This document shows, one piece after another, positions 6,359-12,447 of a stretch of 12,447 nucleotides of DNA. Location of the stretch: the NCBI GenBank assembly GCA_964519835.1, contig CAZFLD010000102.1:1-12447 (forward strand), given 5' to 3'. A model generated the notes under the pieces. That model was not told the DNA's origin. It saw nothing but the letters and a program-made list of their open reading frames with translations, and searched no databases. How positions within the stretch are numbered: position 1 is the first letter of the stretch; each line of letters opens with the position of its first letter. The position numbers and the translations under genes were made by a program. The DNA comes from CAZFLD01 sp964519835. Its GTDB lineage: Bacteria > Spirochaetota > Spirochaetia > DSM-27196 > CAZFLD01.

Positions 6359-6886
6359 TTGGAGCAAATGACCTTAACGGTACCCGCTACTCGCTTGTAT
6401 CAACACCGGTACGAGTCACCGGTCGGCACGTTGTACATAGCGGTCAATCGGGCCGGATCTTTGGTCCGGCTTGCATATCACCCGATCACATGGCCGGAGG
6501 AAGTACGGGTGGAAGAAAACGCATACGCCTGTGGTGAAGTCGAGCTTCAACTCGATGAGTACTTCCGGGGTGATCGAACCCGATTTAGCATAGACGTTGT
6601 GATGGCCGGCACGGAGTTTTATCGATCCGTGTGGGCGCGACTCTTGAAGCTGTCTTACGGGTCAACAATGAGTTACGGTGAACTGGCAAAAAAGGTCGGG
6701 CGCGAGGGTGCGGCCAGAGCCGTGGGTAATGCGGTGGCCATGAACCCGGCTGTGATTGTTGTACCGTGTCATCGGGTGGTGCCGGCGGGCGGCGGGCTCG
6801 GAAACTACGCGAAACGGAATTTTGCCGAGGAAGAGGGGAAACGGATAAAGCGCCTCTTGCTGGAAATGGAATCACGCGAAAGATAG
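6359..6886 (+). CDS. ogt: methylated-DNA--protein-cysteine methyltransferase
   Basis: Direct-reversal DNA repair protein that moves the methyl group from O6-methylguanine (and O4-methylthymine) to its own cysteine, inactivating itself. The protein is about 175 aa, near the usual Ogt length. Visible are an N-terminal RNase-H-like part (ESPVGTLYIA at 19-28), FYRSVWARL, the helix-turn-helix segment MSYGELAKKVG with RAVGNAVAMNP (Arg120 as the likely finger residue), and the active-site motif PCHRV with Cys137. The C-terminal segment after it (GNYAKRNFAEEEGKRIKRLLLEME) has a few extra residues compared with the usual GYAGG-x-x-x-K pattern. TTG 6359 is supported by AGGGAGG (6344-6350, 8 bases away); ATG 6368 is an alternative with GGAG only 3 bases upstream. 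It starts 3 bases after the short permease, so it is probably the last cistron of the transporter operon, an odd partner for a transporter. Confidence 0.92.
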   Translation: MEQMTLTVPATRLYQHRYESPVGTLYIAVNRAGSLVRLAYHPITWPEEVRVEENAYACGEVELQLDEYFRGDRTRFSIDVVMAGTEFYRSVWARLLKLSYGSTMSYGELAKKVGREGAARAVGNAVAMNPAVIVVPCHRVVPAGGGLGNYAKRNFAEEEGKRIKRLLLEMESRER

Positions 6887-6888
6887 GC

Positions 6889-8466
6889 TCACTTGTTTTT
6901 CACAAACATCTGGAGGAGCTGTACAAAAAAGTAAATGGTCTTGTATAGCTCCGTGAGTTTTGCTTTGAGTTGCCCCTCATAGGCCGCATCAAGTTCTTTC
7001 CAGTTCATAAGGTAGTCGTGCTCTTTTTTATCGAAGTCTTCTATGAGGTTTTTTAGATGCTTCCCAACGCCGATAAGGCCGTGACCGGCCTGGTTGATAA
7101 GCTTCTGCGCCTCGTCGTTGATTCGCCCGACCACGTCGCGTAACGCGCGAACGGTTGCGGCGTCCTTGTCCACAACACGTCCCATAACACGTCGTAGCTT
7201 TTGTCCCCGTTCACCGTCGTCTGCCAGTGATTCGTCGAACGCGACAAGCCGCTCTCCCACATCCAGCACCTCGTGGAATGCGTCGCTTAGCTTCTGGGAG
7301 TCCATGTTGGTCGCCCACTGGCCACGGACAAGCAAGAGGTCACGCACAACCTCTCGAACGTCCTTCTTGTAATAGTCGAGGAGAAAAGCCTTGAGGTAGT
7401 TGATAGGTGCGGTGAGTGTGTACCCACCCATCATCCTCTTAGAGAACATAAGATTCGCTTTTTCGGTGTAGTTCTTGGTTCTGCTGATTGCAGTGGTACC
7501 GAATACTTGCTTGAGGAGCTTGTCGATCTTGCTGTCACGCCGTTCGTGAACAATCTTCTGAACAGTGATCTCTGTTTGCGTTTTGAGCTGATTAAGGTAC
7601 GGCTCGACAATTCGCTCGCCTATGGATGGCACAGTGGGCTTGTAGTAGGGATCTTTGTCGACGTATTGGATGATTAGCGGCAGTATTCCGGAGGAGCGAA
7701 CCGAGTCCAATCCGCCCAGCAGCTTGGCCCATGCGTTCCGGTTTACAACGTCGATGCCTTTGTAGACGTTTAGGACGTTGATGACCTTGTCCCAGTCGGT
7801 ATTCTTGTCGACCAGAAGCATGACTTCGAGGAAGTCTTTGATGTCGTCACCGATGTAATCACCGCTAATGGAGTCAAAACGTGGCTTGTAGGTGAAGTTG
7901 TTTTCCGTAACCGCCGAGTCGAACTTCCGCACAACAAAAAAGTAGTCGAAATGCACAAAACGAAGGAATATCTGCAGTCTGCGAAACGTCTCGTTGACGG
8001 ACTTGAGTTTCTCCGCGTTGAATACGCTGTAGTATTTGGCAATCCTCTGTTTGACGGCCTCCGCTAACTCCTTTGCCTGTCGGTTTGTAGCAAGCTCTCG
8101 AATCACGTCCGGTGCAATCTCCTGGCGGAGCGCCCGCTCTTCGTCTGAGAGGTCTTCATCGATGACGATTTCACGCAAAGCCGCAGACTCCTCGGCGTTT
8201 TGCAACAGGTTCTGCGCAGGACCGACTACTCTGTATATCTCGTAAAAAAACCGTGCCAGGCCCGCCAGGGCCTCGTTGCTCTTGGGCTTGAAAAACTTGT
8301 AGCGGTTTTTGGTGATGTTTTTCCCGATTTGCTTGAGGAGCCGCTTTTTCTCCCGTTCAGGATCACCCCCGCCGAATATGGCTGCAATGATGCGCTGTAG
8401 GAAGTTGCCGCCCTCCGAGCTGGAGTCGGGAGACCCTGCGTCAGCGGAGGCGCTTTGCTGACTCAT
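6889..8466 (-). CDS. spirochaete-type protein of unknown function (DUF5312-like), 525 aa
   Basis: The length, Lys/Asp-rich helical composition and sequence style match a family I associate with Spirochaetes (DUF5312). The assignment is by recognition, not by search, and the role is unknown. It has no signal peptide. Residues 1-20 are Ser/Gly/Glu-rich and look disordered; FLQRIIAAIFGG (22-33) could be an amphipathic helix; the rest appears alpha-helical and soluble, with a conserved-looking block NRYKFFKPKS (54-63), aromatic segments such as FVHFDYFFVVRKF near 170-182, and a hydrophobic end FFVQLLQMFVKNK. ATG 8466 has no Shine-Dalgarno sequence, but a promoter puts +1 on its A. It is divergent from the aminotransferase and ends 2 bases from the convergent repair methyltransferase gene. 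Codon use looks like that of its neighbours, with no sign of recent transfer. Confidence 0.85.
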   Translation of the reverse strand: MSQQSASADAGSPDSSSEGGNFLQRIIAAIFGGGDPEREKKRLLKQIGKNITKNRYKFFKPKSNEALAGLARFFYEIYRVVGPAQNLLQNAEESAALREIVIDEDLSDEERALRQEIAPDVIRELATNRQAKELAEAVKQRIAKYYSVFNAEKLKSVNETFRRLQIFLRFVHFDYFFVVRKFDSAVTENNFTYKPRFDSISGDYIGDDIKDFLEVMLLVDKNTDWDKVINVLNVYKGIDVVNRNAWAKLLGGLDSVRSSGILPLIIQYVDKDPYYKPTVPSIGERIVEPYLNQLKTQTEITVQKIVHERRDSKIDKLLKQVFGTTAISRTKNYTEKANLMFSKRMMGGYTLTAPINYLKAFLLDYYKKDVREVVRDLLLVRGQWATNMDSQKLSDAFHEVLDVGERLVAFDESLADDGERGQKLRRVMGRVVDKDAATVRALRDVVGRINDEAQKLINQAGHGLIGVGKHLKNLIEDFDKKEHDYLMNWKELDAAYEGQLKAKLTELYKTIYFFVQLLQMFVKNK

Positions 8467-8472
8467 GACGGA

Positions 8473-8501
8473 AGGCTACGCCAAATATCTCCAGTTGTCA
8501 A
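8473..8501 (-). promoter_or_regulatory. putative promoter of the DUF5312-like gene
   Basis: On the minus strand a perfect TTGACA (8501-8496) is followed after 17 bases by TAGCCT (8478-8473, three of six to TATAAT). Counting 7 bases on from the -10 reaches 8466, the A of the ATG. The -35 shares its bases with the -35 of the divergent aminotransferase promoter. Confidence 0.5.
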
Positions 8502-8523
8502 CGTAAGCCCGGGACGCTATCCT
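8495..8523 (+). promoter_or_regulatory. putative promoter of the aminotransferase gene
   Basis: TTGTCA (8495-8500, five of six to TTGACA) and TATCCT (8518-8523, four of six to TATAAT) are 17 bases apart. Seven bases beyond the -10 is 8530, the A of the start ATG, so a leaderless transcript is predicted. Confidence 0.55.
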
Positions 8524-8529
8524 CTGGCC

Positions 8530-9834
8530 ATGCACGAACTTGCGCTCGAACTCAACGCCGTTTTGGACAACCACATTATCGGCCGGTCGCTCTCCGGCAT
8601 GGGCCGCAGGCTCTACTTTCCCAAGGGGATTGTGGCGCAGTCCGGTGAGGCCGCCGCGCGCGCGCACCGCCACAACGCGACAGTCGGGCTTGCTCGCTCC
8701 GGCGGCGAACCTATGATGCTCCCGTCGATGAAGGCGGCCCTTCCCGCTATCGCGCCCGGCGACGCCGTCGCGTATTCGACCACGGCGGGCTCCGCTCAGC
8801 TGCGTGATCTCTGGGACACCCGTCTGAGGCGCCTGAACCCACGACTGACAAATCTCGAGATCAGCAAGCCCGTGGTGGTGCCGGGTTTAACCAATGGGCT
8901 CTTCCAGGTCGCTTCGCTGTTTGTGAATCCGGGAGACGGCGTGGTGTTACCCGATCTGTTTTGGGGAAACTATCGTCTTTTGTTTCAAGAACGATTTGGC
9001 GCCGAGATCGTTACGTATCCTCTTTTCGCCGGCACCTCCGGCTTCAACGTGACCGGGTTGGAGAATGCGCTGGCGCACATCTCCGGAAAGGCCTTGGTGC
9101 TGCTCAACTTCCCAAATAATCCTACCGGCTATAGCCCCCGCAAAGAGGAGGTCGCGGCAATCCGCAAGGTCTTTCTCGACCGTGCCGAGTCAGGCCGCGA
9201 TACACTTGTGGTCTCCGACGACGCATACTTCACATTTTTCTTCGACGATGACTGCGAACGGGAAGCGGTCTTTGCGCACACGGCCGACCTCCACGAGCGG
9301 ATCCTGGCAATCAAGGTCGACGGTGCTACCAAGGAGGAGTTCGCGTGGGGGCTGCGGGTCGGGTTTGTGACGGTGGCGGCCCGCGGCACCTCCGAGGCGG
9401 TATTCTCCGCACTGGAAAAAAAGCTCATGGGCGCGGTGAGGTCATCGGTGTCCAATTCATCCACCCTTGGCCAGACACTTGTGCGCAAACAGCTCGAGAG
9501 CGATACCTATAACAAGGAGCATGCCGAGCTGCAGGAGCTCCTCGCAAAACGATTCGCCGCGGTACGGCACATGCTTTTCGACGCTTTGCCCAAGCATGGC
9601 GCCGCCGGAAGGCTTGTTCCCCTGCCCTGCAACTCCGGCTACTTTGTGGCCATGTCCTGCTCCGGGATTTCGTCGGAGCGGTTACGGCTGGCGCTCCTCG
9701 ACCAAGGAATCGGCATTATCGCCGTCGGTGACGGGCTTATCCGTATTTCTTTTGCCGGCGTAGACGAGGAGAAGATCGAGGAGCTGTTCACCGCGATTTT
9801 TGACACCGCCAAGAGCCTCAAGCCGTCCGCGTAG
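8530..9834 (+). CDS. fold-type I PLP-dependent aminotransferase (class I/II)
   Basis: Cytosolic pyridoxal-phosphate enzyme, probably moving an amino group between an amino acid and a 2-oxo acid; the amino donor cannot be named from the sequence. It is 434 aa, of the usual size. Seen in order: TTAGSAQLRDLW near 84-95 (phosphate-binding turn), NFPNNPTGY (193-201) with the Asn that contacts the cofactor, VVSDDAYF (227-234) with the Asp and Tyr pairing with the pyridine ring, and the Schiff-base Lys268 in DGATKEEFAWGLRVGF, a motif variant unlike the common SFSK form. LIRISF (403-408) holds the Arg that binds the substrate carboxylate. ATG 8530 matches where homology starts and fits the promoter; the open frame back to 8455 runs into the divergent gene. 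No Shine-Dalgarno sequence is visible. Its 3' end overlaps the convergent radical SAM gene by 17 bases. Confidence 0.9.
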   Translation: MHELALELNAVLDNHIIGRSLSGMGRRLYFPKGIVAQSGEAAARAHRHNATVGLARSGGEPMMLPSMKAALPAIAPGDAVAYSTTAGSAQLRDLWDTRLRRLNPRLTNLEISKPVVVPGLTNGLFQVASLFVNPGDGVVLPDLFWGNYRLLFQERFGAEIVTYPLFAGTSGFNVTGLENALAHISGKALVLLNFPNNPTGYSPRKEEVAAIRKVFLDRAESGRDTLVVSDDAYFTFFFDDDCEREAVFAHTADLHERILAIKVDGATKEEFAWGLRVGFVTVAARGTSEAVFSALEKKLMGAVRSSVSNSSTLGQTLVRKQLESDTYNKEHAELQELLAKRFAAVRHMLFDALPKHGAAGRLVPLPCNSGYFVAMSCSGISSERLRLALLDQGIGIIAVGDGLIRISFAGVDEEKIEELFTAIFDTAKSLKPSA

Positions 9835-10729
9835 CGCACAAATCGCCTTGTCGCAATCCACGACGCGCAAGTTCCGCCTCCACAAGGGAGGGCACCCGGG
9901 CCTTGGGCGGAAAGTCGCGGGGGAGGTGGAGGGCGTCGCGCGGCGGGTCGCAGGTAAGACGCAACACCACCGTCTGTGCCGGGATGCGCGCCAGAAACTC
10001 CACGGCGAGCCTGACGTACTCCTCGCCACCGAGCGGCGTGACCAACCCGTGGCGGTACTCGTGGTACAACCTGGTCCCCTCAACTATGACAAGATTGTGG
10101 AGCTTGACCGCGTTTGGTCGTAGCGCTGCAAGATAGTCTGCCGTTGCGGCACACTCGGCGAGGCCCTCGCCGGGTAGGCCCAGTATCACGTGGACACCCA
10201 CCTCGATTCCGGCGGACCTGGCGGCATCAAACGCGGTCTCGAACGCTTTCCGGCCGTGGCCGCGGCGGACGCGGCGAAGCGTAGCCTCGTTGGCGCTCTG
10301 CAGGCCCAGCTCGACGCCCACACGGCGATCCGCCGCTGCGTAGCTCGCGAGCAAACCCGCCCACTCCGCATCAAAACAATCGGGCCGCGTCGCGACAACA
10401 ATCTCGCAAAACGGCGCGGCGGAGAGAGCTTCTTCCAGCACCGCCCCGAAGCGTTCAACCGAAGTGTTTGTGGGTGTCCGTGCCTGCACGTAGAGCACAA
10501 ACGCCTCGGCCTTGTAGCGGCGAGTCACAAAGGCGCGGGCGCGGGAAATCTGCTCGGTGATGGTCACGGCATCTGCGAGGTAGGAGGCTCTGCTTTGATC
10601 TTCGAGGCAGTAGGCGCACGGGCCAGATGCGCGGACCGGACAGGCGAATCCGGGATCTATGCCCAGCCGGAATACACGCTTTCCGTAGCGGTCGCGGAGG
10701 TGGTCGCTGTAGGATCGATATCGAGTCAC
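9818..10729 (-). CDS. radical SAM protein of the TIGR01212/YhcC family
   Basis: An Elp3-like radical S-adenosylmethionine protein of about 303 aa, the family's usual length; the reaction catalysed by this family is not settled as far as I know. Family blocks are clear: RYRSYSDHLRDRYG (3-16), IDPGFACP (24-31), VVATRPDC, VGVELGLQSANEATLRRVRRGH (136-157 region), VHVILGLPGE, VKLHNLVIVEGTRL, EEYVRLAVEFLARIP and LRLTCDPPRDAL. The iron-sulfur cysteines are Cys30, Cys38 and Cys41, a C-x7-C-x2-C pattern in which the first gap is shorter than the roughly 11 residues I recall for relatives (CPNRDGT...GGCxFC). The start GTG 10729 agrees with the family N-terminus. No Shine-Dalgarno sequence is seen; a TACAAT -10 lies 15 bases upstream. 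It is divergent from hflX across a 157-base gap. Confidence 0.9.
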   Translation of the reverse strand: MTRYRSYSDHLRDRYGKRVFRLGIDPGFACPVRASGPCAYCLEDQSRASYLADAVTITEQISRARAFVTRRYKAEAFVLYVQARTPTNTSVERFGAVLEEALSAAPFCEIVVATRPDCFDAEWAGLLASYAAADRRVGVELGLQSANEATLRRVRRGHGRKAFETAFDAARSAGIEVGVHVILGLPGEGLAECAATADYLAALRPNAVKLHNLVIVEGTRLYHEYRHGLVTPLGGEEYVRLAVEFLARIPAQTVVLRLTCDPPRDALHLPRDFPPKARVPSLVEAELARRGLRQGDLCATRTA

Positions 10730-10744
10730 GCTGATGGAACCCTA

Positions 10745-10774
10745 ATTGTAAGGCATAGGCCCTTGGCTCGGCAA
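10745..10774 (-). promoter_or_regulatory. putative promoter of the radical SAM gene
   Basis: The minus strand carries TTGCCG (10774-10769, four of six) and TACAAT (10750-10745, five of six) with an 18-base spacer. The predicted +1 near 10738 leaves a leader of about 9 bases without a Shine-Dalgarno sequence before GTG 10729. Confidence 0.45.
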
Positions 10775-10854
10775 TTAAATCGGACGACATCCGCCCCCAA
10801 CAACGGCCACCGGTTTTGGCAAAAACGCCTCCGTCCGCAGATGGGCTCTGCTAC

Positions 10855-10883
10855 TTGACGAGGCATTAACTGCCGGCCAACAT
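10855..10883 (+). promoter_or_regulatory. weak candidate promoter of hflX
   Basis: TTGACG (10855-10860, five of six) is followed 17 bases later by CAACAT (10878-10883, only three of six). Seven bases past the -10 lands on 10890, the A of the second of two adjacent ATG codons, the same geometry as at 8466 and 8530. The poor -10 keeps confidence low. Confidence 0.3.
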
Positions 10884-10886
10884 ATC

Positions 10887-12347
10887 ATGATGCTGGAAAG
10901 CGAGTCGCGTTACAAAGCGGTACTGGTCGGCGTTTGCGGACCGGGACAAAAAAAGTCTGATGTCGAAGAACACCTCGACGAGTTGGCCCTCTTGGTCGAC
11001 TCTATGTCCTCCGGCGGCGCCGAAGGCATCGGTGCATTCGAAGTTGCCCACCGCGAGGTGGTCCGCATCGATGCGCCGCAATCGGTGTACCTCATCGGCA
11101 GCGGAAAAGCGCAAGAGATCGCGGACTTGGCGCTGGGTCTCGATGCCGAGTGTATTGTATTCGACGACGATCTGAGCCCGGCGCAACAGCGCAACTGGGA
11201 ACGCCTGACCGATTCAGCGGTGATCGACAGGCGTGAGGTCATCCTCGATATATTCGCGGAACGGGCACGAACCAAGCCCGCCGTCACGCAGATCGAACTC
11301 GCTCGCCTCGAATACTCCCTTCCACGTCTCAAGAGGGCGTGGACGCACCTCTCGCGACAGAAGGGTGGTGCTCGCGGAACACGCGGCGAAGGTGAAACAC
11401 AGCTCGAGGTGGACCGTCGTATCGCATTGCGGCGAATCTCCCGCCTAAAGGCGGAACTTCGACAACTCGAGACACGTCGAGAAACCATGCGGAAGCGGCG
11501 CGACGATCGGTCCGTGCCGGTCGGCGCCATCGTCGGTTACACAAACGCCGGCAAGTCTTCGCTCCTCAACGCGCTCACCGGCTCGGACGTGTTTGTCGAA
11601 AACCGCCTGTTTGCCACCCTCGACCCAACAAGCAGATCCGTTGCGCTCCCCGGTGGAGAAACGGTGGTGCTCACCGATACCGTTGGGTTTGTGCGCAAGT
11701 TGCCGCACGACCTTGTCGAGGCGTTTAAGTCCACCCTCGAGGAAGGCCTCCACGCGGACTTTCTGATTCACGTTGTGGACGCCGCCGGCCCCGATGCTGT
11801 CGAACATATTCGCGCGACGGAGACCGTACTCGCCGACCTCGGCGCCCTCGACAAACCGACAATTCGTGTACTCAACAAGGTAGACAAGCTGAAGGCCGTG
11901 GCCACGCTGGAGCGGACGGTCGACGGCAGCCCAGGGGCCGGCGCAGACGGGACGCCTGTGCGGTCGGTGGCTAGAGCTGCGGAGGGATTGCCCGCAGGGA
12001 GCCGCCACGGTGACACAGCGCCGGAGGCCCGCGACGCCGGCGCAGACGGCACCGCCCCGGCTCGCGTCGTAAACCCGTCGACCGTCTTCTTCGGCAACGA
12101 GTGGCTCCGTGTATCGGCTCGTACGGGCGAAGGACTGGACCGGCTCCTCGAGGAAGTGGGTACGGTTATCCATAACGCCTCTCCGGTGTACCGATTTTGC
12201 TTCCCCCACGGGCGGTCGGACTTAGCGGCCCTGGTACACCGGACGGGACGGGTCCTCGCTGAGTCCTACGACGACGACGGTATTCACATCAAAGCATACG
12301 TTCACCCGGAGACGGAGCGACGCCTTGCGGCGTTTTGTCTGAGCTGA
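10887..12347 (+). CDS. hflX: ribosome-associated GTPase HflX with an insertion in its G domain
   Basis: HflX binds the large ribosomal subunit and, using GTP, splits stalled or hibernating ribosomes, notably after heat stress. The product is 486 aa, longer than most (about 360-430). Residues 1-160 form the N-terminal subdomain with the SGKAQEI segment; GTRGEGETQLEVDRR (164-178) is the family signature, followed by a coiled coil to about 205. The G domain shows G1 GYTNAGKSS (217-225), the G2 region LFATLDPTSR, G3 DTVGF (264-268), G4 NKVD (330-333) and G5 VSA (409-411). About 60 residues between G4 and G5 (345-402) are Gly/Ala/Asp/Pro-rich, with GADGT occurring twice, and look like an inserted loop. 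ATG 10887 or ATG 10890 may start it; no Shine-Dalgarno sequence is seen. The stop is followed directly by a hairpin. Confidence 0.95.
   Translation: MMLESESRYKAVLVGVCGPGQKKSDVEEHLDELALLVDSMSSGGAEGIGAFEVAHREVVRIDAPQSVYLIGSGKAQEIADLALGLDAECIVFDDDLSPAQQRNWERLTDSAVIDRREVILDIFAERARTKPAVTQIELARLEYSLPRLKRAWTHLSRQKGGARGTRGEGETQLEVDRRIALRRISRLKAELRQLETRRETMRKRRDDRSVPVGAIVGYTNAGKSSLLNALTGSDVFVENRLFATLDPTSRSVALPGGETVVLTDTVGFVRKLPHDLVEAFKSTLEEGLHADFLIHVVDAAGPDAVEHIRATETVLADLGALDKPTIRVLNKVDKLKAVATLERTVDGSPGAGADGTPVRSVARAAEGLPAGSRHGDTAPEARDAGADGTAPARVVNPSTVFFGNEWLRVSARTGEGLDRLLEEVGTVIHNASPVYRFCFPHGRSDLAALVHRTGRVLAESYDDDGIHIKAYVHPETERRLAAFCLS
11937..12049 (+). repeat. palindrome-rich in-frame insertion with a 14-base direct repeat inside hflX
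   Basis: GCCGGCGCAGACGG occurs at 11937-11950 and again at 12036-12049, spaced 99 bases (33 codons) so both copies read in the same frame. Between them lie short inverted repeats: CTGCGG (11977-11982) with CCGCAG (11992-11997), and GCGCCGG (12018-12024) with CCGGCGC (12037-12043). The block coincides with the low-complexity protein insert between G4 and G5. Confidence 0.6.
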
Positions 12348-12367
12348 GGTCGCGTGCACTCGCGGCC
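12348..12367 (+). terminator. GC-rich hairpin immediately after the hflX stop codon
   Basis: GGTCGCG (12348-12354) pairs with CGCGGCC (12361-12367), seven pairs including one G-T wobble, around the 6-base loop TGCACT. It begins at the first base after TGA. No T-run follows, so it is not a canonical intrinsic terminator; it may stabilise the 3' end or act with Rho. Confidence 0.4.
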
Positions 12368-12399
12368 GGACGTGCCCCCTGATCCGCAACGATGGGGTA

Positions 12400-12447
12400 A
12401 TGTCACGAACCATGATGCGCGAAATCACGCAAGTGCATACTTTGGCA
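12400..12447 (+). CDS. possible start of a further gene, cut by the window end
   Basis: An open frame runs from ATG 12400 (alternatives ATG 12412 and ATG 12415) to the end of the window and reads as MSRTMMREITQVHTLA. The residues look protein-like, but 16 codons are too few to identify a family. There is no good Shine-Dalgarno sequence; TAATGT at 12398-12403 would be a poor -10 for the later ATGs. Real but unidentified at best; it may be chance. Confidence 0.35.
   Translation, partial: MSRTMMREITQVHTLA

Noticed and set aside
8455..8529. An upstream extension of the aminotransferase to 8455.
   Set aside because: It would cover the shared promoter and run into the divergent gene, and family similarity begins near ATG 8530.
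11937..12049. The direct repeats in hflX considered as a CRISPR-like or attachment-site repeat.
   Set aside because: There are only two copies, 14 bases long, inside a coding frame with a codon-multiple spacing; an insertion or expansion of a protein loop explains them better.
11445..12209. A 254-codon open frame on the minus strand.
   Set aside because: It is antisense to hflX, shows no recognisable domain, and is explained by GC-rich codon use in the real gene.

Overview
The window reads as one stretch of ordinary, gene-dense, fairly GC-rich bacterial chromosome. The best hint of origin is the 525-residue protein at 6889-8466. It resembles a family I know mainly from spirochaetes (annotated DUF5312), so a free-living Spirochaetaceae-type organism is my best guess; this rests on recognition of one protein family and is not proven. 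I see no rRNA, tRNA, CRISPR array, insertion sequence or phage gene, and no gene-free stretch longer than about 160 bases.

Layout: (1) 1-159 holds no gene I can support, only a weak inverted repeat. 160-510 (minus) is a small unrecognised protein, followed on the same strand by galM (591-1640), the mutarotase of galactose metabolism. (2) 1719-2780 (plus) is a two-gene envelope cassette: a membrane protein with an acidic linker, then a lipoprotein with one Ig-like domain. (3) 2768-3895 (minus) is a GNAT-superfamily acetyltransferase. (4) 3967-6886 (plus) is a tightly packed operon: an ABC ATPase of LolD/MacB type, a full-size FtsX-type permease, a very short FtsX-type permease, and a methylated-DNA repair methyltransferase. 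(5) 6889-8466 (minus) is the spirochaete-type protein, and 8530-9834 (plus) is a PLP-dependent aminotransferase divergent from it. (6) 9818-10729 (minus) is a TIGR01212/YhcC-type radical SAM protein. (7) 10887-12347 (plus) is the ribosome-associated GTPase hflX with an unusual insertion. (8) The last bases hold a hairpin and perhaps the start of another gene.

Two themes run through the region. The first is compaction: all three convergent junctions (2768/2780, 6886/6889, 9818/9834) overlap or are 2 bases apart, and the transporter cistrons overlap as GTGA. The second is promoter placement: several genes that head a transcription unit have a -10-like hexamer 6 to 9 bases before the start codon and no Shine-Dalgarno sequence, which predicts leaderless mRNAs. 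Other genes have clear GGAG-type sites. The clearest case is 8466-8530, where two divergent genes share one near-palindromic -35 element and both start codons lie at the predicted +1.

I found no wholly new multi-gene system. The best candidates for something undescribed are the asymmetric ABC transporter with a permease almost lacking its periplasmic domain, the mirror-symmetric bidirectional promoter, and the palindrome-rich in-frame insertion in HflX.
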